Origin: Diplonema papillatum
Taxonomy: Eukaryota; Euglenozoa; Diplonemea; Diplonemida; Diplonemidae
Assembly: GCA_030068145.1 (NCBI GenBank)
Contig: JAPJBO010001076.1
Coordinates: 1 to 64,000 of the forward strand
Reading direction: 5' to 3'
Length of the DNA: 64,000 nucleotides
Position numbers and translations under genes: made by a program. Shown piece after piece: positions 30,440-41,775 of the stretch. The notes beneath the pieces are model-generated. The model was given only the letters and a program-made list of their open reading frames with translations, ran no database searches and was not told where the DNA came from. How positions within the stretch are numbered: position 1 is the stretch's first letter; each line of letters begins with the position of its first letter.

Positions 30440-31190
30440 CCAATTGCAGGCAATCTCGCGTTGAGAGGAAGCCCCCTGAAGCTGGACACCTGCGTCGGTT
30501 CGTCGTGCGCTTTTCGCGACCAATGGCGAAAGCAGTCTCGTAGAGGTCCCCTGCATGCTCCTTGTTGTGAAAGTTTGCCGTGCGTTTTCCACGGCCGACT
30601 GCGAAGGCAGTCTCATTGGGAGAGGCTCCCTGAAGCCGGTTGTGACACCTGCGTCGGTTCGTCGTGCGCTTTCACGACAAATTGCTGAGGCATTCCAGGT
30701 CCCCTGAAGCGTGTGGAAGTTTGCCGTGCGGTTTCCACGACCGACTGCAAAGACAGTTTCATCGGGAAAGCCACTCGTGAACACCTGCGTCGGTTCGTCG
30801 TGCGCTTTCACGACTAATTGCGAAGGCATTCTCGTTGGGAGCCCCTTGTTGCTGAAGTTTGCCATGCGTTTTCCACGACCGACTGCAAAGGGCAGTCTCA
30901 TTGAGGAAACCCCCTGCGGCGGCTTGCGGACACCTGCGTCGGTTCGTCGTGCGCTTTTCCCGACCGATTGCAAGATATTCGCAGAAGGAGGAGACGTGTG
31001 TATCGCACGACCGATTGCACAGGCAGTGCTAGGCAAGTGCAACGCCAATCCAAGTGTCCATGTGGATTCCAGTGCAAAGGCAGTCTTGTTTGAAGGTCTC
31101 CTGAAGCCGCTTGCGGACACCTGCGTCGGTTTGTCGTGCGCTTTTCACGACCAATGGCGAACGAGACATTCTCATCGGACAGGAGGGACC
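30440..31190. repeat. Minisatellite with GACACCTGCGTCGGTTCGTC
   Basis: That word recurs at about 30486, 30646, 30780, 30929 and 31119, separated by variable blocks containing TTTTCCACGACCGACTGC and CCCCTGAAGC. A 235-codon minus frame across it (repeating SARRTDAGV) is judged a by-product. The array ends about 45 bases from the BolA-like stop codon. Confidence 0.65.
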
Positions 31191-31234
31191 GCCTTCCGCT
31201 CGCGTACGCTCCATCTTTGACGGGATCTGCCTGA

Positions 31235-32370
31235 TCACGCGCTTTTCACCGTGACAGTTTTGATGCTCAAAGCATGGAAGTGCTCCTGCCCGTTGTCGTC
31301 AACGAAAAGGTTGTCGAAGTTGGTGGCGTTGTGGTTGGCGGGGAAGTTGGCATCAGAAGAGGCGCCCTGTGGATAACGTGACAATTTGGGAAAGCCATGA
31401 AGCATCAAAGTTGCGCCTAAACGAAGCTAGCGTACAAGGTTTTTAGCGTTATTTGTGGATTGGAAGGTCGGTATTTTAAAGTCTCCAGTTGACCGTTGAG
31501 GCTTGAGTATGGAGGGGGGTTGAGAAAAGTAAGAGGGTGCAGCTCGTTTCGGGTGTTGTGTGAAACCTTGTGAAGTCCCCTAACGCGTTTAGAGGGTGCT
31601 TGCTTGTGTCTGATCTCGCACCTACCTTCCCATGCTAAAGAGATGCTCTATTCTACCTCTCTAGCACTAGACCGATACGAACTGCAGGCAACCCTGCTCA
31701 ACATCTAATCTATGTAGCTGACAAGTCGAAGCCAGCAGACTCCGACACGAGGGACGACCAGCTTGACATCAAGCCGCAGCAGAAGCCAAAACGGTGCACG
31801 AAAGCGAGCGGAGAAAAAACTTGACGTGGGAATGGGTAGGTTGGTCTCATCCTCATCATGGTTGACTCTCCCAACGGACGGCGCCATAAGGTAACACTAG
31901 CCCGTGAACCGTGGTTGACTGCCTCGATGGCACCTGCACTTTACAGCTCTCAATGCTCAACAAGTACGCGCGGGGCCCAAGAACTACATTTTAGCGAATG
32001 TGATCTTGTTGTCGGTCAGATTAGTCGCAATATTGGCTAGCCAAAGTGAAAGTGTGCTGATAATATTATGGCTCCACCCCTCCACAACCCGACACCTCAA
32101 TGGTCAACGTGAGACACTCTAAACACCGGACTTCTAAGCCCCCGAAACTGCTTTAGAGAGACATACCTTCAAGCTGGCGACAACCATTTTATGCTGCGTC
32201 GGGAGGGACTTTCCCACGAAGGCGGCGCTCTCCACGCGCACGGTAAACGACGCGCCACAGCCGCCGCTGACGTCGTCCACCACCACTTTGCTGCCGGGGA
32301 AGCAGGAGACAAGTCTTTCTTCAAGGTGCTCCGCAGACACGGCGAGGAGCCTTCGGCACGCCCGGAACAT
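31235..32370 (-). CDS. BolA-like protein, two exons (32370-32167, 31366-31235)
   Basis: Exon 1 (ATG 32370, 68 codons) encodes a short, possibly organelle-targeting start (MFRACRRLLAVSAEHLEERL) and the BolA core FPGSKVVVDDVSGGCGASF ... VESAAFVGKSLPTQHKMVVA, matching the family's D-S-GGCG, ES-F-GK and H-x-MV positions; the GGCG form is like BOLA3. It ends AAG before donor GTATGT (32166). Exon 2 follows acceptor TTATCCACAG (ending 31367), phase 0, and supplies the diagnostic C-terminus EHFHALSIKTVTVKSA with stop TGA at 31235. Total 111 residues. BolA proteins work with monothiol glutaredoxins and NFU-type factors in Fe-S cluster handling. The roughly 27-residue acidic/Asn-rich stretch at the start of exon 2 is unusual for the family. 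Confidence 0.78.
31367..32166 (-). other. Intron of the BolA-like gene (800 bp)
   Basis: Donor GTATGT, acceptor TTATCCACAG. Contains a GTCTCCAG-core repeat copy (31444-31560) nearly identical to 17653-17765, and an inverted core copy near 32090-32140. No other coding sequence is seen. Confidence 0.6.
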
Positions 32371-32379
32371 TTTGTGTTT

Positions 32380-33515
32380 TGGCTTTCTTTTTGCTTTTCT
32401 CCGCGCAAAATATGCTAATACTGCAGGGAAAAGTTGACTAGGCCCCTTGAGCTTGTGCTACGTAACCTAAACGCAGGACCGACCCCTTCTTCGTGCGAAA
32501 CCTTTCCTGTCGGCACTGTGGGCAGCAGCTGGATACGGCCGGGCGGTGGTATCATTGGCTGACAACAGCGCACCTATGAACGAAGGGAATGGAACATTTT
32601 TCATTTGGCCGTTACACGCTTGCCCCCCGGCGAGCTTCTTCCTGTCGGCACACAAGCATGATTATACTCCCTGAAACTCGAGAGAACCCCGGTGAAATCG
32701 ACACGACCTTTGGACTCGGAAAGCTGTCCGCGACAGAGATGCGCCTTCGATGCATCTGCATGCCTTACCCCGTGTTGTCGGATCAGGTATAACAGAGAAC
32801 ACTCAGGTAGACTTTAGAATCTTGGAAGACCCAGTCGCTGTCGAATGGTGTGTGCAGGGGCAGCGTCCTACGACGGGCGTCCACGAAGGATGTTCTCTGG
32901 CTGAGAGGCCAGGGGCTTCCGAGGCTTGCTAACATCAGTAAGGGGGAAGGCGCTGAGGACATTCTTCGTTGCTACGTACAGCCTTCGTCGCACACCCTCG
33001 TGGAAACGCAGTGTGGAAGAGGAGATGGCAGGGAAAGGAGGCACGACTACTTACACGGCGGAGTCCAGCCTCAGAAGCTGAAGCTGAAGCTGGAGTAAAG
33101 AAGCCGGTGGATTGCCCTTATATCCCGGCCAAAACAAACTTGTGCCCTCGGCGGGATTCAAGGGAAACGTATCTACACCAACAAGCGAACAAGCGGGTGT
33201 CACACCCCGCCTTTCGGGGGTGCATTTACATGCGTTTGGTTGCGTGCCCGCTTTTCGGGAACACCCCCTCTTTCAACTCCAGCCTCTGGGGCTGGACGCC
33301 GCCGTGTAGAAACGCTGTGTGTTCGTGTATGGTAGAATGCCAAAAGGGAGACGGCGGGGATTGGGCAAAAAGATTCTTGGTGGAGTACGACGCTGTGCTA
33401 GCGGGGAAATGACCGGCACCTCCCCGGGGTCCAGGACCCGTATTCTGAGGCCGAATGGGGGCCTAAATTCATCCGGGAAGCCTTGTGGCAACGGGCTCCC
33501 CCTGCCCTCGACTCA
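32380..33515. other. No gene seen
   Basis: Mixed-composition DNA between the divergent BolA-like 5' end and the LRR gene 3' side. Open frames here are short and lack recognisable domains. A short CTGAAG repeat lies near 33072-33095. Confidence 0.35.
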
Positions 33516-33870
33516 TTTTTTCGCGTCATTCTTTCGCAGACGCGCTGCTTCTTCCCGATTTTGCCGCCTTTCTTCGCGCATTTCTTCCCGGCCTTCACTT
33601 GACCTTTTCCGTCTGCTCCGCACACGGGGAATGAGTGAGGTCGGAAATTCGGGTCAAGAAAGCTTCGTTCGAAAGAGAACCCCCGGTAGAACTTGTGCCG
33701 ACAGCAGTGCGCCAGCTCCGATTCAAGCTGCCGTTCCGACGTTCAGCTGACCTTATTCAGTCTGCCATGCACACGGGGAAAAAGTGAGGCAGTCGGAAAT
33801 TGGGGTCAAAAAACGCTTCGTTCGAAAGAGAACCCCTGGCCGAGCTTGCGTCGATAGGCTCCCCCTGCTC
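33515..33870 (-). pseudogene. Duplicate of the LRR gene 3' end with tandem flank copies
   Basis: 33525-33600 repeats the coding end of the LRR gene on the minus strand (KAGKKCAKKGGKIGKK versus KAGKKTAKKGGKNGKK). It is followed by two copies, about 140 bases apart, of GTCGGAAATT(C/G)GGGTCAA ... CTTCGTTCGAAAGAGAACCC (33640-33700 and 33790-33860). Confidence 0.6.
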
Positions 33871-33879
33871 ACCCTCGAC

Positions 33880-33950
33880 ATCATTCTTTCGCGTCATTCT
33901 TTCGCGTCATTCTTTCGCGTCATTCTTTCGCGTCATTCTTTCGCGGGCGC
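33880..33950. repeat. 13-bp tandem repeat CATTCTTTCGCGT
   Basis: About five consecutive copies immediately downstream of the LRR gene stop codon. Confidence 0.8.
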
Positions 33951-33951
33951 G

Positions 33952-36384
33952 CTACTTCTTCCCGTTTTTGCCGCCCTTTTTCGCAGTTTTCTTCCCGGCC
34001 TTCTCCGGCTTCTTCGGGCGCACCGCGGTCACGTACTTCTTCGCCGGCGGCGCCCTGTACTGGTTGCGGATGACGTCGCACGTGTCGCGAAGTGATTGCA
34101 AGATGACGACTTCGGCGTTGGACACGGAGGACTCGGACACGACGAGGGACCGCAGAGCGGGCACGTCGTAGACGAGGCTCATGCAGGAGTTGATCGACAC
34201 GGCGGAGCACGACGACAGGTCGATGCAGGCGAGCTGCTTGCAGCGGCGGGCCACCTCGTAAATGGACGCGTCGGTGATCCCCTGGCAGCCGGACAACGAC
34301 AAGAACCGGAGAGACTGCCCATACCGGGCTATCGAGTTCACCACGCTGTCGGTCAGCTGCCGCACGCCGCCCAGGTCCAAGTGCTTCAGGTTCCTCGGCG
34401 CCTGAGTCAGCGTCGAAAGGCCGGCCTCCGAGAGCTCCGGATTGTCCAGCAGCTTCAGCTTCAGCACAGTCAGCGCAGAGCACCGGTGCGCCACGCAGCG
34501 AATGCCCGTGTCCCCCACACGGTGGCACCCGGAAATGTTCAAGAACGTGAGTCCTGAGCAGTGCCGGCCGATGTTCAGCAGCGTCGTGTCGTTGATGTCC
34601 TGGCAGTACGACACATCAAGCGCCTGCAACGCCCTGCACCTGTGCAGATCCTGGAAGGTCCCTCCGTCCGGGTCCAGCCGGGGCAGCGAGTGGCAGCACA
34701 GCACGGACAAGTGCTCGCCGGCCCGGATCAGCTCCCGGACGCTTTCCCCGCCGACGCGGGGACACCCGGAGACGTTGACCAGCGACAACCGCTTGCAGTT
34801 GCGCGCGATGTTCGCGAGGACGGGGTTCGACAGGTTCAGGCACCCCTCTGCGTTGAGCAGCTTTAACGACGGACAGAGGTCGCCAACCTTCGAGAGGGTA
34901 TCCTCGGGCAGCCACTGCATGCCTTCGAAGCAGACTTGCTCGACCTCCGTCCCCTGGGCCGTTAGGAGGGTGAGCAGCCGGGTCTCGTAGAAGGCAAACG
35001 ACGCAGGAGGCGCTCGTGGCTCTTCGAGGAAGAGGCTCCGTGTCGCGCGCTGCGGCTGCGCCGCGTGCACGACTTGCGCGGCAGTCGCGTTCAACGTGCC
35101 GCCGTTCAATGTGAAGTTGAGACCCGACACCGTTGAGTCGAAGCCGTGCGCGGCCGCCGCTGAAGACGGGCGGTGCATCCTCGCCGCCGTTGCACCGAGG
35201 TCCACGACAGACTTTCGCTCGAATCCGGCGGATCCGGGCTTCGGGTCCAGGCCTTTCCCGCCGGCCGCCTGCTGCTGCTTCGGGTCGGGGGAAAGGGGGT
35301 GCTTTGGCTTCAGCGCGGCGTAGGTCCGCTTTTGGAGCGGCAGCAGCACTTCGGAGAGGCAGTCGTCCATCCGGTACCCGGTGCCGCAGAGGTACGCCCC
35401 GAACATCGGGTGAGGCGACGTCTTGTTGTAGGCGGAGACGAGCTGCGGCGTCGCAATGGAGACGACGCCTCCCGCTGCCACGTCCGAGAGCCCCTGCCGC
35501 GACGCGCCGCTGGCGCCGCGCCCGGACCCTTGCATCGCCACCCGCACGCCGAGCCCCCACAGCGACAGGTTCGGCTGCGTCAAAAACGCGTCGTTCGCGT
35601 CGACCGACGCCGGTGGAGCGTTCGCCGGCGCGCCCGCGGTACCCTTCGCCGGCGGGCAACTGGCCGTGACAACCGACACACCCCCAAGGCCGGCCACCGC
35701 AGCCGTCACGTGGCTGGGCGCTCGCGTGCCGTAAAAGGTCGGCTCTGCCGTGGTCTGCTCCGCGTGCGAGACCACGCGCAGCTCCTTCACGCTGCCGGCC
35801 GCTGCCGCTGGCGGCCCGCCTGCCGCCGGCGGCGCACCCCCGCGCTGCCCCGCCGTGAGCCCCTGCTTTCTCCTCCCGCCGCCCCCTGGCGTGCCGGACG
35901 CCCGCGACGAACCCCCCCCCTCCCCACTCGCTCCGGAGGCGGACCCGTCGCGGCTCTCGCTGGCAGCCGAGGAGTTGTGCGGTGATTCCCCGCCGCTGTT
36001 GTCGTCGTCGGTCTCGGCGGCGTCGCCGGGGCTGACCGGCGGCGGCGGCGGGAGGGCGGGCGGCTGGACGGCGGGGACAGTGTCCCACAGGTACTTAGCG
36101 ACCTCACTCCGGGTGGTCCCGTCGCGCCGGCGCAGGATGTCCTGCAGGTCGGGCGGCAGGCCCCGGTAGGCCTGCGACGGAGGCAGCACGGGGTTCTCGC
36201 GGTCATGCAGGCCGCGGCGCGTGTGCCGGTTCTTGTTCGTGCCCGTCGGGCCGGAGTTCGGCGACGGCTGCGTGTTCGCGGCGCGCGCGGCGTTGTGCGG
36301 CAGAGCGTGCGTCGGCACGGCCTGGTGCAGCGCCTGTGTTGCGTTTGAGCGTCCGAGGATGCGCAATGCGTGAGAGCGCAGCAC
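33952..36384 (-). CDS. Leucine-rich repeat protein (AMN1/FBXL-like repeats)
   Basis: About 810 codons, GC-rich. Residues 1-450 are largely low-complexity (Pro, Ala, Gly, Ser runs). From about 480 to 740 there are cysteine-containing LRRs: CPSLKLLNAEGCLNLSNPVL, CKRLSLVNVSGCPRVG, CRALQALDVSYCQDINDTTL, CSGLTFLNISGCHRVGDTGI, LRFLSLSGCQGITDASI, LACIDLSSCSAVS, the pattern of AMN1 and F-box LRR proteins. No F-box is seen. The C-terminus is Lys/Gly-rich (KKPEKAGKKTAKKGGKNGKK). There is no in-frame ATG near the 5' end: either a spliced first exon (acceptor-like AACGCAACACAG near 36330) or a coding 5' part displaced by the insertion at 36398-39230 supplies the start. The likely role is protein-protein interaction. 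Confidence 0.75.
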   Translation of the reverse strand: MLRSHALRILGRSNATQALHQAVPTHALPHNAARAANTQPSPNSGPTGTNKNRHTRRGLHDRENPVLPPSQAYRGLPPDLQDILRRRDGTTRSEVAKYLWDTVPAVQPPALPPPPPVSPGDAAETDDDNSGGESPHNSSAASESRDGSASGASGEGGGSSRASGTPGGGGRRKQGLTAGQRGGAPPAAGGPPAAAAGSVKELRVVSHAEQTTAEPTFYGTRAPSHVTAAVAGLGGVSVVTASCPPAKGTAGAPANAPPASVDANDAFLTQPNLSLWGLGVRVAMQGSGRGASGASRQGLSDVAAGGVVSIATPQLVSAYNKTSPHPMFGAYLCGTGYRMDDCLSEVLLPLQKRTYAALKPKHPLSPDPKQQQAAGGKGLDPKPGSAGFERKSVVDLGATAARMHRPSSAAAAHGFDSTVSGLNFTLNGGTLNATAAQVVHAAQPQRATRSLFLEEPRAPPASFAFYETRLLTLLTAQGTEVEQVCFEGMQWLPEDTLSKVGDLCPSLKLLNAEGCLNLSNPVLANIARNCKRLSLVNVSGCPRVGGESVRELIRAGEHLSVLCCHSLPRLDPDGGTFQDLHRCRALQALDVSYCQDINDTTLLNIGRHCSGLTFLNISGCHRVGDTGIRCVAHRCSALTVLKLKLLDNPELSEAGLSTLTQAPRNLKHLDLGGVRQLTDSVVNSIARYGQSLRFLSLSGCQGITDASIYEVARRCKQLACIDLSSCSAVSINSCMSLVYDVPALRSLVVSESSVSNAEVVILQSLRDTCDVIRNQYRAPPAKKYVTAVRPKKPEKAGKKTAKKGGKNGKK

Positions 36385-36404
36385 AATAAATATTGAACAA
36401 ACTG

Positions 36405-37015
36405 TCTTATATGTCCGGCATAGTTTCAGGAGTTGTCTTATATGTCCGAGAAAGTTTCGTGATTGTGGAAAGTTTAATTCAACCTGTTATATGTCCGACA
36501 TAGTTTCAAAATTGTCATGTGTGTCCGACATAGTTTCAAAAGTTGTCTTATATGTCCGACATAGTTTCAGAAGTTGTCTTATATGTCCGACATAGTTTCA
36601 GAGTTGTCTAATCGTGTCCGACACAGTTTCCGAGCATGTCCAGCATAGTTTCAGAAGTTGCCTTATATGTCCGACATAGTTTCACAAGTGTCTAACCGTG
36701 TCCGACACACTTTCTGAGCATGTCCGACATAGGTTCAGTTGTCTTATATGTCCGAAATAGTTTTGAAAGTTGTCTTACATGTCCGACATAGTTTCAGAAC
36801 TGTCGTGCATGTCCGACATAGATTCAAAGGTTGTTTTATATGTCCGACATAGTTTCAAAGGGTTTCTTACATGTCCGACATAGTTTCAAAGGTTGTCTTA
36901 TATGTCCGACATAGTTTCAGAAGTTGTCTTATATGTCCGACATAGTTTCAGAAGTTGTCTTACATGTCCGAGATACTTTCAAAAGTTGTCTTACATGTCC
37001 GACATTGTTTAAAGA
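36405..37015 (+). repeat. 31-bp satellite array, left arm
   Basis: About 18-20 imperfect units of TGTCTTATATGTCCGACATAG with variable linkers TTTCA(A/G)AAG. It is inverted relative to the array at 38752-39220. Confidence 0.85.
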
Positions 37016-37039
37016 GTTGTCTCCTATAGCTTTGGTATA

Positions 37040-38755
37040 CCTTCATGGGCTTACCCGCCAGGGTTGCCACAAGAGGCGCCGACGAGACTTCCGACGACGA
37101 CGACAGAGACGAAGCCGAAGAAGTACACCTGCTGTCCGAGGAATGCAATTCGTGTCTGCAGGGCAGAACGTCTCAGAAGTTGTCGTATATACTTTTAGGT
37201 TACTCACCATCTGTCCTTCTGGCAGAACACAGTCATGACCCTCACCACCTTCTGAAGACTTCTCCAGCTATCCTATCACTTTGCTTACGCACGCCCTGAA
37301 CCACGTACCTTCTGAACCTGCTTTTGAACCACATTACCACAAAAGTTGAGTTCGACTGCTTTTGGAGCCAAATTATGTACCACAAAAGTTGAGTTCGAGT
37401 ATCGAATCGAGAATGAGTTTTTACGTTACACGTGGGCGACTGGACGGCAAAATAGCCATGCGCAAACAAACCCCCAAACACCCCCCACGGCCGACCTGGG
37501 TACCCTTGTCACTGGTCACAGGCAGGGGTGGCCTCTGTATCTGTTCTGCAGTGAAAAATGGATCTACTCGTTACAGTGGACGAGCTTCCATTTGAGAACG
37601 AGGAAGACGCCGCCAGGATTATGGCCTACACCGCCCAGCACAAAGAGGAAGTGAATGGACTGGTTGTCGCAATGAAGCACAGGCCAGAACGCACGGGGAC
37701 GAAGCTCTGGTGCGGCCAGTGGGACAGCACACAGAGGAAGTGAATGGACAGGTTGTGGTGGGTGAAACTTGTTCCCGTCAGCTGCGCGAAGCCATAGTAA
37801 GAGCGGGGGTGAAACTTTCACCGACCGCACCTAAGAACGGGTCCTTCTACAGCTGCTTAACAGCAGCTAACTTTTGGTATTTCTTTCAGTTCCGAGAGAA
37901 AGCTAACCCCCATGCCCTCTTGCAGAAGAATCTATTCGCGCAGCCCCTGAGTGCGGATATTGTGCAAAGATTTGAAGGCAGATGGGCGGAAGCGATAGTT
38001 CAGAATAGGGTTGGCACACCCCCGGATGCCATAACTCTGCTGCTGATGGCGTGCGCGTTCAAGGTTCAACTCGCCGTCTTCACATGCAAGATTGGTACAA
38101 GGGGGAACGTTCAGTGGGAAGCTGACGAACACAGTGCCACCAGGAAGCACGGTCACATCCATCCCTCTCCTTAATGACCAGGGGCAGTACTGGTTGGTGA
38201 CGACGAGACCCACTCGCCTGCTGCAGGGCATCAAGCAGAATCATCGCTCTGTCGTACAGTTGGCCATGTAGTCGTAGATGCGGAACCGAAACCACATTGA
38301 CCCCCTCAGACAGAAATCACCCAGTGTCTAGTAAAGCTGAATCAGTTTTTCCCCGTCTCCTAATGCTCGGATGCCGATGCCGAAAAGCGATTTCCACCCC
38401 TCATCGTTTTTACTGTTTTTTGGTGACGTGTCCTCATTTTTCCACGGTCCGCGACCCCTCGTTTAGAGACGACCCCTCGTTTAGAGACACCAGGCAAGTG
38501 CGGCGTCACCCCCAGAGCCTGCGCGAAAAGGTCTGGTAATCACCCCCATTCTTCAACCTCATTGATGTCCTGAAGAACCTTCAACGATGCCCGTTCTTAT
38601 CGAACAGCTCGAATCCTGGCGGTGTCGGGTACTGGTCACGAAACCCTCCAGTCAACTGCGTCGGGCGGAGCAAAGCGGCTGCAAATGAAATAGTGGCGGA
38701 CGAGAAGGTGCTTGCTTCGCTGTTCTCCGAGAACTATGCCGTGGACGTGTAAGAC
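37040..38755 (+). pseudogene. OTU-like cysteine-protease gene, decayed
   Basis: Plus-strand coding pieces fill the centre of the satellite-ended element: an acidic N-terminal piece (ADETSDDDDRDEAEEVHLL, about 37070), MDLLVTVDELPFENEEDAAR at 37558, an OTU-like block at 37790-38090 (APKNGSFYSCLTAAN; TPPDAITLLLMACAFKVQLA then VFTC), then after a frame change near 38100 IPLLNDQGQYWLVTT, and a terminal piece ending at the TAA at 38750. The LLLMAxxFKVQLAVF block and the strand before Q-Y resemble OTU proteases (usual GDGNCLF and HY). The Asp/Cys box is degenerate and the His position reads Gln. A direct duplication of AGAGGAAGTGAATGGAC (37645 and 37733) also breaks the frame. Introns could explain some breaks. 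Confidence 0.42.
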
Positions 38756-39220
38756 AACTTCTGAAACTATTTCGGACATATAAGACAACTAATGAAACTA
38801 TGTCGAACATGCTCAGAAACTATGTCGGACATGTAAGACAACTTCTGAAACTTTGTCAAACATGCAAGACAACTTTGAAATTATGTCGGACACCTACGAC
38901 AACTTTTGAAACTGTGTTGGACATATAAGACAACTTTTGAAACTATGTCGGACATATAAGACAACTAATGAAACTATGTCGGACATGTAGTCGCAAAACT
39001 ATGTCGGACATATAAGACAACTTTTGAACCTTTGTCGGACATCCAAAACTATGTCCGACATATAAGACAACTTTGAAACTCTGTCGGACATATAAGACAA
39101 CTTTGAAACTATGTCGGACATATAAGACAACTTTTGAAACTGTGTCGGACATATAAGACAACTTTGAAACTATGTCGGACATGTACGACAACTTTTGAAA
39201 CTATGTCGGACATGTACGAC
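38752..39220 (-). repeat. 31-bp satellite array, right arm
   Basis: About 15 imperfect units of AACTATGTCGGACATATAAG plus ACAACTTTTGA, the reverse complement of the left arm unit. Confidence 0.85.
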
Positions 39221-39230
39221 ATTTCACTCA

Positions 39231-40080
<850 letters not shown>

Positions 40081-41124
40081 GAGGGTTCAATGGAGTAAGT
40101 TGTGGCAGAAATTGCCAAGCCGTGACAGCATTCGGATGAAGTGTACTTTTCGCAAAGGCGGCGGGGACAGTGTCCCACAGGTACTTGGCGACCTCACTCC
40201 GGGTGGTCCCGTCGCGCCGGCGCAGGATGTCCTGCAGGTCGGGCGGCAGGCCCCGGTAGGCCTGCGACGGAGGCAGCACGGGGTTCTCGCGGTCATGCAG
40301 GCCGCGGCGCGTGTGCCGGTTCTTGTTCGTGCCCGTCGGGCCGGAGTTCGGCGACGGCTGCGTGTTCGCGGCGCGCGCGGCGTTGTGCGGCAGAGCGTGC
40401 GTCGGCACGGCCTGGTGCAGCGCCTGTGTTGCGTTCGAGCGTCTGAGGATGCGCAATGCGTGAGAGCGCAGCACAATGAATATTTGAAAGAATAGTGTTG
40501 GTGTATTAGCACGTGTTACGTGTGTACTAGCAGAGCGCATAAGTAGCTTGAACTTGTTATGCAGCAACATAAGCATGCGACAGCAATCTGTGACGATAGA
40601 CTGCGCAAGTCGCTGCTGGCCACCTTTGGCTCGCATGCGTATTGACCCGTACCGTTTTGTCTCCGGTGCGCGTTTCACCATAGTGTAGGAGAACCATCAT
40701 TCTCTGTGTCGGAGGGTTCAATGGAGTAAGTAGTGGCAGAAATTGTCAAGCCGTGACAGCATTCGGATGAAGTGTACTTTTCGCAAAGGCGGCGGGGACA
40801 GTGTCCCACAGGTACTTGGCGACCTCGCTCCGGGTGGTCCCGTCGCGCCGCTGGTTTGCACTTGATATGACGTCTAGCTGCACGACAATGTTGCAGGGCA
40901 ACCCGCAAGATTGTTCGCAAGTTTAGATTGCTCTGAAAAAACGCAGTAGTTGTAGTAGTTTTCGTCTATCCCCGCAGATACGGGAGTGAAACGGAGCAGT
41001 GTTTGCATTCAAACGATTGAAGTGCGGTGGCAGCAGAAATTGTCAAGCCGTGACCGCATTCGGATGAAGTGTACCTGTCGCAAAGGCGGCGGGGTACGGC
41101 AGGTTGAAAAAAGTGCAAAAAAAG

Positions 41125-41334
41125 CTTGAGGGACTGCCTTGTGCTCATTTCGAAGGAGGCTACAGGAATACACCTACAAACTGGGGGTTGAGGGGCTTTT
41201 TTGTTGAACGCTTACGCCCCGCCACTAAACCCAGATTCACCTGTGTTTCGTGTGGGCTACAGCACATTTGCCTCCTTTGATCTTTTGCAGCTGGCAGCCT
41301 CCTCAAGTATTTCCTACAAAGCTGGTGCTTATAC

Positions 41335-41340
<6 letters not shown>
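41125..41340 (+). repeat. Dispersed repeat with CCACTAAACCCAG (copy 2)
   Basis: TTGAACGCTTACGCCCCGCC, CCCAGATTCACCTGTGTTTC, GCAGCTGGCAGCCTCCTCAA and a terminal GCTGGTGCTTATACA that passes straight into a TAG microsatellite. Confidence 0.6.
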
Positions 41341-41452
<112 letters not shown>

Positions 41453-41647
41453 TGTGTCGTCTGCCGAAGCACCCGGAGACAGCAGGTGCAGGGGGCAGGT
41501 CTTGCTTAACTGTTGTCTTCTTCATGGAGACCCGCCCCCGGCTCCCGACTGTCCAATCACTGTCGAGAAAGTTTGCGCCTATTGTGATGAGGTGGTTGAC
41601 CAGGCCCCCACGCAGCCTTACACACAACATTGGTGTTTATGATTTGT

Positions 41648-41775
41648 TGAACGATTACGCCCGCCACTAAACCCAGATTCACCTGTGTTTCGTGTGGGCT
41701 ACAGCACATTTACCTCCTTTGATCATTTGCAGCTGGCAGCCTCCTCAAGTATTTCCTACAAAGCAGGTGCTTTGG
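41648..41775 (+). repeat. Dispersed repeat with CCACTAAACCCAG (copy 3)
   Basis: Same module order as 41200-41330, ending GCAGGTGCTTTGG. It overlaps the 3' end of the zinc-finger ORF, whose last residues (TCFVGNT) are therefore repeat-derived. Confidence 0.6.

Larger units (their letters stand above)
27560..31230. other. Intergenic region with repeats
   Basis: No intact gene. It contains a GTCTCCGGGGGACC repeat (28205-28240), a foldback structure with an inserted MITE (28960-29350), a SINE-like copy (29430-29545), a receptor exon-1 fragment (29635-29740), a second MITE copy (29905-30065) and a minisatellite (30440-31190). Confidence 0.5.
36398..39230. mobile_element. Insertion with inverted 31-bp satellite arrays as termini
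   Basis: Left array 36405-37015 (unit about 31 bp, GTCTTATATGTCCGACATAG plus TTTCAGAAGTT) and right array 38752-39220 (its reverse complement) flank a 1.7 kb centre with coding remnants. The host sequence TAAATATT(T)GAA occurs just outside both ends (36387-36397 and 39231-39242), consistent with a 9-12 bp target duplication. A related locus at 40470-40500 (CAATGAATATTTGAAAGAAT) is uninterrupted and serves as the empty site. Long inverted termini and this duplication size suit a MULE-type element; the class is inferred. Confidence 0.7.

Noticed and set aside
30413-31120. 235-codon minus ORF with SARRTDAGV repeats
   Set aside because: Explained by the minisatellite; no start context or domain and no conserved frame beyond the repeat.
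34616-36088. 490-codon minus frame overlapping the LRR gene
   Set aside because: Arg/Gly/Ala-rich shadow of a GC-rich gene; the LRR frame has clear repeats.
36405-39220. CRISPR-like array (31-bp repeats)
   Set aside because: Linkers are short and degenerate, not unique spacers; arrays are inverted to each other in a eukaryotic context with no cas genes.
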